From NCBI RefSeq assembly GCF_027923225.1, contig NZ_BSDI01000012.1, positions 1-64,000 of the forward strand: a stretch of 64,000 bases of DNA, read 5' to 3'. The notes beneath the pieces are model-generated. The model saw nothing but the letters and a program-made list of their open reading frames with translations, searched no databases and was not told the origin of the DNA. A program made the translations under genes and the position numbers. This DNA comes from Phytohabitans aurantiacus (GTDB taxonomy: Bacteria; Actinomycetota; Actinomycetes; Mycobacteriales; Micromonosporaceae). Numbering within the stretch: the stretch's first letter is position 1; each line of letters starts with the position of its first letter. This document shows positions 32,058-43,702 of this stretch, piece after piece.

Positions 32058-33395
32058 ATGGCGAAGCGATACGAGACGCCGCGACTGAGCCGCCGCACGC
32101 TGCTAGGTCTTGGCATCGGCGCGGTGGCCGCGCCGGCGCTGACCGCCTGCGGCGGTGTGTCGACCAGCGGCGCCGATGGCGGCAGCGGCACGGTCAACTT
32201 CATGTCGACGCAGTTCACTCCCGTCGAGGAGCGGCAGCGGTTCGAAAAAATCCTGGCCGACAAGGTCACCGCCGCGAAGGTGGCGTACAACCCGGTGGAG
32301 CCGAGCATTTTCGCCTCCACGATCCAGTCGCAGGTCGACGCCAAGAAGGTGCAGGTCAGCATCGCCGGCGGCTTGCATGGTGACCTGGCGCCGCACGGCA
32401 GCCGGCTGACCGATTTGGACGACCTGATCGGCGACCTGGGCGACCGCGGGTTCGCGTCCGACCTCACCGAGCTGGCGAAGCTGGGCGGGAGCACCACGAA
32501 GTACATCCCGTGGATGCAGGCCACCTATGTGGTCGCCGTGAACAAGAAGGCGCTGCAGTGGCTGCCGAGCGGCGCCGACGTGCAGAAGCTGACGTACGAC
32601 CAGTTCCTGTCCTGGATGGTCGCCGGGCGGCGGGCCAACGGCAACAAGCCGATCTTCGGGTTCCCGGCCGGGCCGAAGGGCCTCTATCACCGGTTCTTCC
32701 AGGGGTTCCTGCTGCCGAGCTTCACCGGCGGCCAGATCACCACGTTCCGCAGCGCGGAGGCGGTCACGGGCTGGCAGTACATGAAAGAGCTGTGGGCGCA
32801 GGCGGCACCGGCGTCCACCAACTACGACAACATGCAGGAGCCGCTGCAGCGCGGCGAGGTGCTTGTCGCGTGGGACCACGTCGCGCGCCTGGTCAACGCT
32901 CCCGGAGACAAGCCCGACGACTGGGTGATGGTGCCGGCGCCGTCGGGGCCAAAGGGGCTCGGGTACATGCTCGTGGTCGCCGGGCTCGGCATCCCGCAGG
33001 GCGCACCGGAGACCGACCGGGCCAAGGAGGTCATCAAGGCGCTCACCAGCGCAGACGTGCAGGCCGAGGTGCTCAAGCAAAACGCGTTCTTCCCGGTGAC
33101 GAGCGCTGACCTGCCGTCTGACCTGCCGGGCGCTGTCGGGCTGGAGGCGACGGCGGTACGCGGGCAGCAGGGCGCCCAGAACGCGATCGCCTCGCTGCCT
33201 CCTGTCGGCCTCGGCGCCAAGGAGGGCGAGGTCACGCAGATCTTCAAGAACTGCTTCAAGGAGATCTGCCTCGACGGCAAGCCGATCCAGCAGGTGCTCG
33301 ACCGGCAGGCGGGGCAGCTCAACACGATTTTCGAAGAGCTGAAGGTGGCGTGCTGGCGGCCGGACCCGACAGGTACCCCTTGCCGGGTGGCCTGA
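32058..33395 (+). CDS. ABC importer substrate-binding lipoprotein (sugar type)
   Basis: 445 residues. The N-terminus has a twin-arginine-like motif SRRTLLG and a lipobox ending LTAC with C31, so it is probably a Tat-exported lipoprotein. The mature part has family 1 extracellular solute-binding features (WMQATYVVAVNKKALQW, TYDQFLSWMVAGRRANGNKPIFGFP). ATG 32058 has GGGGAG five bases upstream, preferred over GTG 32052. First gene of a four-gene operon with 1- to 4-base overlaps. Substrate unknown; family suggests an oligosaccharide, glycerol-phosphate or similar. Confidence 0.9.
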   Translation: MAKRYETPRLSRRTLLGLGIGAVAAPALTACGGVSTSGADGGSGTVNFMSTQFTPVEERQRFEKILADKVTAAKVAYNPVEPSIFASTIQSQVDAKKVQVSIAGGLHGDLAPHGSRLTDLDDLIGDLGDRGFASDLTELAKLGGSTTKYIPWMQATYVVAVNKKALQWLPSGADVQKLTYDQFLSWMVAGRRANGNKPIFGFPAGPKGLYHRFFQGFLLPSFTGGQITTFRSAEAVTGWQYMKELWAQAAPASTNYDNMQEPLQRGEVLVAWDHVARLVNAPGDKPDDWVMVPAPSGPKGLGYMLVVAGLGIPQGAPETDRAKEVIKALTSADVQAEVLKQNAFFPVTSADLPSDLPGAVGLEATAVRGQQGAQNAIASLPPVGLGAKEGEVTQIFKNCFKEICLDGKPIQQVLDRQAGQLNTIFEELKVACWRPDPTGTPCRVA

Positions 33396-34246
33396 TGGCC
33401 CGGACAGGTCGGCGGACGCCGCCCGCCGCGGTCCTGCTGATCGCGCCGTCGCTGATCTTCATGACGGCGCTGTTCATGTGGCCGCTGGTGGTCGGCGTCG
33501 GGCAGGCGTTGGTGGGCCCGGACGGGCCCACCACGGCGTACCTGCGCCGGATGCTCGACGATCCGTACTTCTGGACGGCCGCCCGCAACACGCTGCTGCT
33601 GATCGTGGTGCTGATCCCGCTGCAGTTCGCGTTCGCCATCGCGATGGCGCTGCTGCTGCGGGAGCGGCCGCGCTTCGCCGGGTTCCACTTCTACATCTGG
33701 GTGATCCCGCTGGCGATCAGCGATCTCGCCGCCGGGCTCGTCTGGCTGTCGGTCTTCACCGACCGCGGCTACCTGAACTCGGCGCTCGACATGATCGGGA
33801 TCGACGGATACGCGTGGCTGTCGTACCAGAACCCGGTCACGATGTTCATCGCGGTCGTGCTCGCTGAGTTGTGGCGCGCCACCTCGCTGGTCTTCGTGAT
33901 CGTCGTCGCCGGCATGCAGGGCATCCCGAAGGACTACGACGAGGCGGCCGAGGTGTTCGGCGCGACCTACTGGCAGCGGGTGCGGCACGTGATCCTGCCG
34001 CAGTTGCGGCCCAGCCTCCAGGTGGCGCTGATCCTGCGCACGATCCTCGCGCTGGAGACGTTCGCGGTGGCGCAGGCGCTGACCGGACGCAACCTGCCGC
34101 TGCTCGTCGGCGAGACCTACCAGTGGTACTCGGTGCAGCTCAACCCGAACGTCTCCGCCGCCATCGCGCTGGTCATCCTCGCGGTGTCGATGCTGGCGGC
34201 GGCCGGTTATCTGCGGCTGATGCGCGACCAGACGGAGACGCGATGA
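33395..34246 (+). CDS. ABC importer permease 1 (MalF/UgpA type)
   Basis: 283 residues, six membrane spans, with the EAA loop DEAAEVFGATYWQRVRHVILPQLRPS that contacts the ATPase. ATG overlaps the substrate-binding protein stop by one base (TGATG), and its own stop overlaps the second permease by four bases. Carbohydrate-uptake-1 family inner-membrane component. Confidence 0.93.
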   Translation: MARTGRRTPPAAVLLIAPSLIFMTALFMWPLVVGVGQALVGPDGPTTAYLRRMLDDPYFWTAARNTLLLIVVLIPLQFAFAIAMALLLRERPRFAGFHFYIWVIPLAISDLAAGLVWLSVFTDRGYLNSALDMIGIDGYAWLSYQNPVTMFIAVVLAELWRATSLVFVIVVAGMQGIPKDYDEAAEVFGATYWQRVRHVILPQLRPSLQVALILRTILALETFAVAQALTGRNLPLLVGETYQWYSVQLNPNVSAAIALVILAVSMLAAAGYLRLMRDQTETR

Positions 34247-35043
34247 GTCGCCGGGCCTGGGTGCAGGTCGCCTGCGTGGCGATCACCCTCTTCATGGGTG
34301 TGCCGCTGTATCTGATCGCGCTGGCGGCGCTGTCGAGCCGCGAGTCGCTGAACCGGTTTCCGCTGCCGCTGCTGCCCACCGACCCGTCGGTCGAGACGCT
34401 GCGGACGTTCCTGGACACCACCGGCATCGTGCCCGGCTTCGTCAACTCGCTGACCGTGGGCATCGGCACGGTCCTGCTGTCGCTGCTGATCGGCGTGCCG
34501 GGCGGATACGCGGTCGCCAGGTACGCGTTTCGCGGGCGCGGCCCGTACCAGATGTTCCTGCTGCTGACCCGGGCGTTGCCGATCGTCGTGCTGTCGGTGC
34601 CGCTCGCCCGGATCTTCCTGAACGCGGGCCTCTACGACACCACGTACGCGGTCACCCTGCTGCACACTGCGCTTGCCCTACCGACCACCGTGCTGATCAC
34701 GGCCGCGATCTTCGTGGGGGTTTCGCGGGAGCAGGAGGAGGCGGCGATGGTGTTCGGCGCCTCGCCGATGAAGGCGTTTCTGCGAATCGTGGTGCCGCAG
34801 GCGCTGCCGGGCATCGCGGCGGCGGCCATGTTCACGTTCGTGCTGTCGTGGAACGAGGTGCTCGGCGCCACGATCCTGACGCTCAACCAGCGCACCCTGC
34901 CCGCGCAGGTGCTCACCACGCTGTCCGACTCGCCGCTGGCGTACCGGTTCGCGGGCGGCTTCGCGCTGGTGCTGCCCGCCGTGGTTTTTATCGCGATCAT
35001 GCGACGGTATCTGCTCAACATGTGGGGGACGACGTTGAGATGA
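34243..35043 (+). CDS. ABC importer permease 2 (MalG/UgpE type)
   Basis: 266 residues with six spans and the EAA loop EEAAMVFGASPMKAFLRIVVPQALPGI (read in parts). ATGA overlaps link it to the genes on both sides, so all four operon proteins are translationally coupled. It pairs with permease 1 to form the channel. Confidence 0.93.
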   Translation: MSRRAWVQVACVAITLFMGVPLYLIALAALSSRESLNRFPLPLLPTDPSVETLRTFLDTTGIVPGFVNSLTVGIGTVLLSLLIGVPGGYAVARYAFRGRGPYQMFLLLTRALPIVVLSVPLARIFLNAGLYDTTYAVTLLHTALALPTTVLITAAIFVGVSREQEEAAMVFGASPMKAFLRIVVPQALPGIAAAAMFTFVLSWNEVLGATILTLNQRTLPAQVLTTLSDSPLAYRFAGGFALVLPAVVFIAIMRRYLLNMWGTTLR

Positions 35044-36125
35044 GCGACATCGTGGTGCGCAACCTCGTCAAGGCGTACACCCCGGGCGGCCCACGGGCCA
35101 CCGACGACGTGTCGCTCGAAGTCGCCGAGGGCGAGTTCCTGGTACTGGTCGGACCCAGCGGCTGCGGCAAGACGACCCTGCTGCGGATGGTGGCTGGACT
35201 CGAACGGCCCGACAGCGGCACGGTCAGCCTCGGCGGCCGCGACGTCACGCGCCTGCCCGCCCGCGAGCGTCGGCTGTCGATGGTGTTCCAGTCGTACGCG
35301 ATCTTCCCGCACATGAGGGTCCGGCAGAACATCGGCTTCGGCCTCGCGATGCGCAAGGTGCCCGGTGACGAGATCGATCGCCGGGTACGCCGTGCGGCCG
35401 AGCTGCTGCACCTGGAGGAGTACCTCGACCGGTACCCGGCGCAGCTCTCCGGCGGGCAACGGCAGCGGGTCGCGGTGGCTCGCGCGATCGTGGTCGACGC
35501 GGGCGTACTGCTCATGGACGAGCCACTGTCCAACCTGGACGCGTTGCTGCGCCTGGAGTTCCGGGCGGAGTTGAAGAAAATCGTCCGGCAGATCGGCACC
35601 ACGACGCTGTACGTCACGCACGACCAGGCGGAGGCGATGTCACTCGGCGACCGGGTCGCGGTGATGCGCGGCGGCCGGATCGTGCAACTGGGTGCGCCCC
35701 TCGACGTGTACGACCGGCCGAGTGAGCGGTTCGTGGGCGGCTTCCTCGGCGCGCCACCGATGAACTTCATACCCGCCACTGTGGAGCGCAACGGCGACAA
35801 ACCCGTACTGGCCCTCGGCGACCAGCACCTGGCCGCACCATCCACACTGGACGAATGGGTGGGTCGGCCGGTACTGGTCGGCGTGCGAGCCGAGAACATC
35901 GAGGTCTCCACCGAGGCGGCGCCCGGATGGGTCACCGCCACGGTGGAGGTCGTCGAGCCCACCGGCGCGGCGGTGCTCCTGACCGTGCGGCTCGGCGAGC
36001 ACCAGATCAAGGTGCAGACCGCGCCGGGTTTCCGGGTCGCGCCCGACGACACCGTCTGGCTGCGCAGCACCCCAGAGGCGCTGCGCCTCTACGACCCGGA
36101 AACCTCGCTCGTGCTACGGCCCTGA
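35040..36125 (+). CDS. ABC importer ATPase (MsmK/UgpC type)
   Basis: 361 residues. Walker A GPSGCGKTT, Q-loop FQSYAIFPHM, signature LSGGQRQR, Walker B VLLMDEPLSNLD, switch H in YVTHDQAEAM, then a C-terminal TOBE/MOP regulatory domain (about 240-361). This architecture marks the sugar-importer ATPase family that may serve several permeases. Its 3' end overlaps the convergent secreted-protein gene by 12 bases. Confidence 0.94.
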   Translation: MSDIVVRNLVKAYTPGGPRATDDVSLEVAEGEFLVLVGPSGCGKTTLLRMVAGLERPDSGTVSLGGRDVTRLPARERRLSMVFQSYAIFPHMRVRQNIGFGLAMRKVPGDEIDRRVRRAAELLHLEEYLDRYPAQLSGGQRQRVAVARAIVVDAGVLLMDEPLSNLDALLRLEFRAELKKIVRQIGTTTLYVTHDQAEAMSLGDRVAVMRGGRIVQLGAPLDVYDRPSERFVGGFLGAPPMNFIPATVERNGDKPVLALGDQHLAAPSTLDEWVGRPVLVGVRAENIEVSTEAAPGWVTATVEVVEPTGAAVLLTVRLGEHQIKVQTAPGFRVAPDDTVWLRSTPEALRLYDPETSLVLRP

Positions 36126-38207
36126 CCGGCGGGAGACGGTCGTGCCGGCGCCGAGAGCGGGCGCCTGGGTTCCTGGCTGGATTCCGGCGGCGATCGCCAT
36201 TCCGGAGCCCCACGGCAGGTCGTACGTGCCAGCCACGTCGACCAGTACGTGCGTCGAACCCAGGTTGTTGTAGATGTTGAACACGTCGTCGGGGCCGATG
36301 CCGGTGAGGGCGGCGTTCGGCACGATCTGTCCCTTCGACGGGTTGAGGTTGCTGATGGCGGGGCGTCCGACGCCGGACGGCCACACCGTCAGGTACGTGT
36401 TGGCCGTCGGGCTGACCGCCGTGACGTTGAGCGACAGGGCGTAGGTGTCCACCCCGACCAGCGCGCTCGGTGTGGTGACCGTGGAGGTCTTCCCGGCACC
36501 GATGGCACCCGGAAGGCCCTGAGCGATCCGCGAGTCGGCGATGCGGGTCGGCTTGATCGGCTTGAACCGCAGGCCGCTGACGTCGTTGCGTGACTCGAAG
36601 AACCCGACGATGTCGACCACGACGTGCGTGCCGGCGTTGGAGCCGTTGTACACCGCGTACATCGGCATGCCGTAGCACCAGCTCTCGTAGCACGTCTGCA
36701 CGGGCACGACGGCCATGTTGGGCACGGTCGCGCCGGGCGAGAAGTTGAGCGTCGAGGTGTTGGGGCGGGAGTCCGAACCGTCCCAGGCGGTCAGGAATCC
36801 GTGGCCGTTGGGGCTGACGACAGTGATGTTGACGACGAACGCCCGGATGAACGAGTTCCACTCGTCGCCGTAGTCGACCGCCTGCTGGATCCAGCCGCCG
36901 CCGGGCAGCTTGCCGTCTCCGTCGGTGCGGGTGTCGATGAGGCGGCTCGGCACGGTGCGGATGAGCTCGGTGCCGACCCCGAGGCTGGACATCACCGAGC
37001 TCGAAGCGGCGTAGAAGCCCACCACGTCCGCGATCACGTGAGTCGAGCCGCTGTGGTTGTAGAAGTCCACCTTGCCGCCGGTGCCGACCGGAACCGTCAC
37101 CGAGTTGGCGCCGGTCCAGCCCTTGGGGTAGTTCAGGTTCGAGGCGGTGGGGCGGGTCTGGCCGGTCGGGTAGGCGGTGAGGTAGCTGGCCGACGTGGGC
37201 GACGTCACGGTCACGTTCAGCACGACCGCGGAGACGCCGCTGGCCGGTACGCCGCCGCGGCCGGTGACCTGGAGCGAAACGGTGCCCTTCTTGCCGAGCA
37301 CGCCCTTGCGCACGCCGGTGCCGTATCGGGTGTCCATGAGACGGGCGGGGGTACGCGGGTAGTACGTGCCAACCGCGCCGACGAACCCCTCGACGGACAG
37401 GCTGACGGCAGGACCGTTGCCGTCGCTACCGGGCAGCAGCAGGGCAGCGGTGCGCGTGCCCGCCTGCCGGGGCGTCGTCTTGACGACCACCGCGCAGGTC
37501 TGGCCCGGTTCGAGTGTCTTGCCGGCGCAACCGTCTGTCACGACCGCGAAGTCGTTCCTCTGCGCGCCGATGACAAGGCTCTGCCCGAACGTGGTCGGTT
37601 CGACGCCCGCCGCCGTCACGGTGACCGTCTTTTGTGGACCGTCCGGTGTCAGCTCCGAGGATCCGTAGCTCAGGCTTTCGGGGTTCGTGGTGGCGCCGGA
37701 GTAGGCAAGGGTGGAGTTGTAGCGGACTTCGCCGGTGTTCGCACCGAGAGCGGTGTCGCACCGGACGCCGTACGAGGCGGCGAACGACGTGACCGCGTTC
37801 GTATCCGGGTCGCGGACCAGCTCCTTGATGGTGATCCAGCCATCGGCGGTGCCGCAGCCGCGCCCCTCTCCACCCAGGGTCAGGCCTGCGCGGGTCGCGT
37901 CGGCCGGCCACGCCGCGTCGTAGCGCGTGCCGACCGTGAACTGCGCGCCGGTCGGCGGAATGATGGACAGTCCCCAGCTCTTTCCCGCGGACGAGGCGCT
38001 GGCGCGCATCCCGCCCTCGGCATACGACTGGAGCTCGATGGTCGCGTTCGCGGTGTCGAAGACCCGGCTGCCACCGGGAAGCACGTACGAGTTGGGCGCA
38101 CCGTTGACGGTGAACGCCGTATAAGGGGCGGCGGCGCTCGCTGCCGAAGGGATGAGGACCGCCGCGGCGGTCGCGATGCCAGTGACGGCACCGGCAAACA
38201 ATCGCAA
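36114..38207 (-). CDS. Large secreted protein with three tandem ~140-residue repeat units
   Basis: 697 residues with a signal peptide (AGAVTGIATAAAVLIPSAASA). An N-terminal beta domain with paired cysteines is followed by an Ig-like segment (FAVVTDGCAGKTLEPGQTCAVVVKTTP, choice-of-anchor-D-like, read in parts). Then come three copies of a unit running RxxDTR... VVLNVTVTSPTSASYLTAYPxG... RPTxSNLN... VPVG... STHVIADVVGFY. In copies 2 and 3 the unit is RLIDTRTDG and RIADSRIAQ. These units are common in actinobacterial exoproteins and probably mediate surface or polysaccharide interaction. TTG 38207 has a GGGGG-containing site upstream. Function is inferred only at the level of secreted binding protein. 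Confidence 0.82.
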   Translation of the reverse strand: MRLFAGAVTGIATAAAVLIPSAASAAAPYTAFTVNGAPNSYVLPGGSRVFDTANATIELQSYAEGGMRASASSAGKSWGLSIIPPTGAQFTVGTRYDAAWPADATRAGLTLGGEGRGCGTADGWITIKELVRDPDTNAVTSFAASYGVRCDTALGANTGEVRYNSTLAYSGATTNPESLSYGSSELTPDGPQKTVTVTAAGVEPTTFGQSLVIGAQRNDFAVVTDGCAGKTLEPGQTCAVVVKTTPRQAGTRTAALLLPGSDGNGPAVSLSVEGFVGAVGTYYPRTPARLMDTRYGTGVRKGVLGKKGTVSLQVTGRGGVPASGVSAVVLNVTVTSPTSASYLTAYPTGQTRPTASNLNYPKGWTGANSVTVPVGTGGKVDFYNHSGSTHVIADVVGFYAASSSVMSSLGVGTELIRTVPSRLIDTRTDGDGKLPGGGWIQQAVDYGDEWNSFIRAFVVNITVVSPNGHGFLTAWDGSDSRPNTSTLNFSPGATVPNMAVVPVQTCYESWCYGMPMYAVYNGSNAGTHVVVDIVGFFESRNDVSGLRFKPIKPTRIADSRIAQGLPGAIGAGKTSTVTTPSALVGVDTYALSLNVTAVSPTANTYLTVWPSGVGRPAISNLNPSKGQIVPNAALTGIGPDDVFNIYNNLGSTHVLVDVAGTYDLPWGSGMAIAAGIQPGTQAPALGAGTTVSRRSGP

Positions 38208-38409
38208 GGAAACCCCCGATGTTGTTTGGAAACAGGCGAATCTACTGTGGACTACGCCCGCAAGTGCGCCTCACCGTAGTCGATACCGGCCTTCGACGCT
38301 GACCCATTAACGGGGGCGACCCCGAGAGCGCCTCAGGGTTGGATCTAGGTGCCTGCTCAGGGCTTCGGCCCGGATGTCCAGAACCGTCCGCGCTCATAAC
38401 GTCATGGGC

Positions 38410-39012
38410 ATGACGGAGTGGCTGGGGTGGATCGGGGATCTCCCGACGGGCGTCGTGATGGCGGCATTGAGCGTGATCATGCTGCTTGACGCGATCCCGC
38501 TGGTGGGTGTCCTGGTGCCGGGCGACGTCATGGTTCTGGCCGCGGTCGGCGCACGGGGGCCGATGAGCGGTGGTGGGGTGCTCTTCGGGGTGGTGGCCGG
38601 CTGCCTGGCCGGCTGGTCGCTGACCTTCATGGCCGGCCGCCACCTGGGGGACCGCATCCGGCGGGGGCGGCTTGGCCGGTGGATCGGTGAGGCACGCTGG
38701 GCCGCGGCCGAACGGGCACTCCGGCAGAACGGCGCGGGCATCGTGATCGCCGCGCCGTTCCTGCCGGTGCTGAACGCGCTGATGCCGCTCGCCGCCGGCG
38801 GGCTGCGGATGCCGTACCGGCGGTTCATCACGTCGGCGGCGCTGGGCGCGGCGCTCTGGGCCGGGTTGTACGTGGTGCTCGGCCTCATCGGGCAGGCGAT
38901 CGGTGGCCTCCTCGCCAACGACCTCGTCACGATGGCTGCCACGATCACCATCGGCCTGAGCATCGGCTGGGTGATGCTCCTGAACACGAGGCGGCGGTTC
39001 GCCCCCGCGTGA
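38410..39012 (+). CDS. DedA-family (VTT-domain) membrane protein
   Basis: 200 residues with about five to six hydrophobic segments, the DedA signatures LIPLVGVLVPGD-like (IPLVGVLVPGDVMVL), GAxxG-like AGCLAGWSLTFMAGRHLGD, and APFLPVLNALMPLAAGGLRMPYRRF in place of the usual RFxPxxR motif. DedA proteins are candidate lipid flippases or proton-dependent transporters. ATG 38410 is preferred because TAACGT lies seven bases upstream (leaderless pattern). The usual Arg of the RFxP segment is absent (APFLPV), a possible specificity change. Confidence 0.85.
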   Translation: MTEWLGWIGDLPTGVVMAALSVIMLLDAIPLVGVLVPGDVMVLAAVGARGPMSGGGVLFGVVAGCLAGWSLTFMAGRHLGDRIRRGRLGRWIGEARWAAAERALRQNGAGIVIAAPFLPVLNALMPLAAGGLRMPYRRFITSAALGAALWAGLYVVLGLIGQAIGGLLANDLVTMAATITIGLSIGWVMLLNTRRRFAPA

Positions 39013-39050
39013 CAGCAGTCACAAGAAGGAACATAACGCACCGTTCGTAA

Positions 39051-39071
39051 CTTGAGCCGAACAAGCTCAAC
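39051..39071. promoter_or_regulatory. HAIR element (HspR operator) upstream of lon
   Basis: CTTGAGC-N7-GCTCAAC matches the established HAIR consensus CTTGAGT-N7-ACTCAAG with near-perfect inverted arms. It lies 22 bases before the lon start. HspR is a known repressor of dnaK, clpB and lon in Streptomyces. Confidence 0.85.
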
Positions 39072-39092
39072 CTACGAATCGGGGTCCTTCAC

Positions 39093-41408
<2,316 letters not shown>

Positions 41409-41421
41409 GTCAGCGGCCAGG

Positions 41422-41454
41422 TCGAGGGCGGAGGCGTTTTGCCCCCGCCCTCGA
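41422..41454 (+). terminator. Terminator after lon
   Basis: TCGAGGGCGG / CCGCCCTCGA perfect 10-bp arms with a T-containing loop, 14 bases after the lon stop. Confidence 0.75.
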
Positions 41455-41595
41455 TCGCATGTCGGCTCCGTTACGGAATCGTGACGTAGTCACCGATCGC
41501 TACCCAGCGTGCGCCTCCTGGGGGTCTTTGAGGTCATTTGCCGGGATGTCCGCCCGCTCACCGCATGGTCGCGCGATCCGCGCGCAACTTTTCAG

Positions 41596-41675
41596 TTACC
41601 AGCTAGTAGCAAGGGTCTTGTGACGCGGGTCGCTTCGGGGCAACATCAGCCCCACCGCTTGCTACCGCCTGGTAA
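41596..41675. promoter_or_regulatory. Long inverted repeat in the leader of the DUF6230-DUF6114 operon
   Basis: TTACCAGCTAGTAGCAAG (41596-41613) and CTTGCTACCGCCTGGTAA (41658-41675) are inverted copies matching at 15 of 18 positions, 44 bases apart. Each arm also holds its own TAC-N6-GTA or TACC-N4-GGTA dyad, so these may be two operator sites or one leader hairpin. The 41455-41712 spacer has no gene. Confidence 0.55.
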
Positions 41676-41712
41676 TGCAGTGCGGCCCCACATCTTTGGT
41701 GAGGAGAACCTC

Positions 41713-42312
41713 GTGAAGGATCCGCAGGGCGGTCTGGTGCAGGGACGCGTCAGATGGCGGCGCTTCGCCGCACTCCTGATCCCCTCGGCCGCACTCGCCG
41801 GTGCCATCGTCTTCGGCATGGCCAACGGCGCCATCGCCGCCTCGTTCGCCGTCTCCGGCCAGACCTTCAAGGTCTCGGCGAGCAAGCTCGACGGCGAGGG
41901 CTTTGCACAGTACGGCGGCGTGGTCACCGAGAAGGCCACCGGAAAGCAGCACCCCGTAGCGGTCTCGGCCGTCGCGAGCGCCAAGCTGTACGACCTGTGC
42001 CAGTCGGTGAAGGTGCCGAACATGCCGGTCGTACTCACGATCAACGCCGGTGGCGGCGGCAACCCCGCCACCGCGACCGATCTGCTGCTCGACGTGACCG
42101 AGCTAGAGGGCGACGCCACGTTCACCAACATCCAGATCGGCCGGGACGCCTCCGACCTCGGTGGCCAGCTCGGCGCCTTCGGGCAGCGGGCCGACCGCGT
42201 CGTCATCGACGACCTTCGTCAGGTCGCCTGGTCGACCACGGCCGGCACCTTCACCCTCAACGGGCTGAAGCTCAAGGTCAACGTGGGTGACGACGCCAAG
42301 GAATGCTTCTGA
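41713..42312 (+). CDS. DUF6230 family membrane-anchored protein
   Basis: 199 residues: one N-terminal hydrophobic segment (FAALLIPSAALAGAIVFGMANGAIAASFAVSGQTFKVSASKL, read in parts) then a beta-rich extracytoplasmic domain ending in an NVGDDAKECF tail with a C-terminal Cys. It matches the DUF6230 family, sometimes mis-annotated as cholesterol esterase, known from sporulating actinobacteria. GTG 41713 has GAGGAG six bases upstream. Coupled to the DUF6114 gene by a TGATG overlap. Function unknown. Confidence 0.85.
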   Translation: MKDPQGGLVQGRVRWRRFAALLIPSAALAGAIVFGMANGAIAASFAVSGQTFKVSASKLDGEGFAQYGGVVTEKATGKQHPVAVSAVASAKLYDLCQSVKVPNMPVVLTINAGGGGNPATATDLLLDVTELEGDATFTNIQIGRDASDLGGQLGAFGQRADRVVIDDLRQVAWSTTAGTFTLNGLKLKVNVGDDAKECF

Positions 42313-43682
42313 TGTTTGCCCGCTTCTGGCGGTCGTTCACCCGGTGGCGGCGGTCGAGGCCGTTCTGGGGTGGCCTGTTCACGCTGCTCGCCGGCTTGGA
42401 GATCTTCGGCACCACACAGATGAGCCTGGGCGGCCTCACCTTCCAGATGGGGCCCACCGGGTTCCTCTCCTGGCTCATCCCCACGATCCTGTGCCTGTGC
42501 GGCGTGCTGATGTGGCTCACCCCGCAGCAGCGGATGTTCTACTCGATCGTGGGCGCCATGACGGCGGTGTTCTCCCTGGTCGCCGTCAACCTCGGCGGGT
42601 TCCTGTTCGGGCTGCTGCTCGGCATGGTCGGCACCGCGCTCGGGTTCGCGTGGACGCCGGGCGTCCAGGCGGCACCACCCCCTTCGCCCTCGGAGGAGCA
42701 AGAGCAGGAGCCGGAACCGGAGGCGCCGCCGCACACCACGGTCCACAACCTGCTCAACGGGCCTGTGGATCCGGAGGCCACCGGCGAGATCCCGCCTCAG
42801 CGACGCAACCCGCACATGTTCGTGATCACGCTGCTGTTGCTCAGCCTCGGCGCGGCCGGAGTGGTCGTCGGGCGCGGCGCCACCGCCGCGCACGCGGCGC
42901 CGTGCCCGCCCGCGGTGTCCAAACCGACGAAACCCAAGCCAACCCCGTCCAGCAGCGCCGAGGCGAGCCCGACGCCTACGCCGTCACCAACCCCGAACGA
43001 GTCGAGTGAGTCCTCAGAGGACGGTGGCAACATCGTCACGGACATCCTGGACGGGATCGGCGATCTGTTCGGCATCGGCGAGAGTGAGGCCAAGGCGGAG
43101 CCGACCCCTTCGGCATCGCCGTCGGCCTCGGCCTCGGTCTCGCCTCCGCCTTCCAAGCCGGTGCCTTCGTGTACCCCGAAGCCGGGCGACTCCGGTGGCG
43201 GGAAGGACCCGGCGAAGGACGACCCGCGACTCAAGCCGCTCGCGGCGCCGGGCGACATCCCCGCCATCAACGAGACACCGTCCCGCATGACCGGCACCAA
43301 GCTGACCATGTGGAACCTCAAGTTCGTGGGCGTCACGAACCTGCGTACCGCCGGCGGTGGTTCGCAGAAGGTGCTCCAGTTCTCGATGACGAAGTCGACC
43401 ACCGACAACTTCGAACTGGTGCCCACGATCCTCAGCGGCGGCCGCACGATGTCGCTGAAGAGCAGCGCGCTGACCGTGGAGGGCAACGTCCGGTTCTTCA
43501 CCCCGCGCTTCGAGGGCAACCTGCTCGGCGTGCTGCCGCAGGTGTACACGCCCGAACAGCTTCCGCCCCTGCCCGAGGAGCTGGAAGTACCGCTCCCGAT
43601 CTTCTACACCAAAATCAACATCCAACTGGCCTATGTGGACTGCGACAAGCTCGAGGCCCCGGATCTGGTGAACGCCCTCTAG
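42312..43682 (+). CDS. DUF6114 family membrane protein with long extracytoplasmic tail
   Basis: 456 residues. Residues 1-115 carry three or four membrane spans beginning RRSRPFWGGLFTLLAGLEIF, the DUF6114 signature. A further span near 165-190 is followed by Pro/Ser-rich linkers and a C-terminal domain of about 170 residues (NLKFVGVTNLRTAGGGSQKVLQFSMTKS...) that resembles the beta domain of DUF6230-like partners, suggesting a fusion. ATG 42312 is preferred over ATG 42303 because the AAGGA site fits its spacing. Co-transcribed with the DUF6230 gene; role unknown. Confidence 0.83.
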   Translation: MFARFWRSFTRWRRSRPFWGGLFTLLAGLEIFGTTQMSLGGLTFQMGPTGFLSWLIPTILCLCGVLMWLTPQQRMFYSIVGAMTAVFSLVAVNLGGFLFGLLLGMVGTALGFAWTPGVQAAPPPSPSEEQEQEPEPEAPPHTTVHNLLNGPVDPEATGEIPPQRRNPHMFVITLLLLSLGAAGVVVGRGATAAHAAPCPPAVSKPTKPKPTPSSSAEASPTPTPSPTPNESSESSEDGGNIVTDILDGIGDLFGIGESEAKAEPTPSASPSASASVSPPPSKPVPSCTPKPGDSGGGKDPAKDDPRLKPLAAPGDIPAINETPSRMTGTKLTMWNLKFVGVTNLRTAGGGSQKVLQFSMTKSTTDNFELVPTILSGGRTMSLKSSALTVEGNVRFFTPRFEGNLLGVLPQVYTPEQLPPLPEELEVPLPIFYTKINIQLAYVDCDKLEAPDLVNAL

Positions 43683-43702
43683 ACAAAGCCCCGTTCCCAC
43701 GG

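Noticed and set aside
36624..38279. Plus-strand 551-codon frame opposite the secreted repeat protein
   Set aside because: Shadow of the three-repeat gene; no signal peptide or domain of its own.
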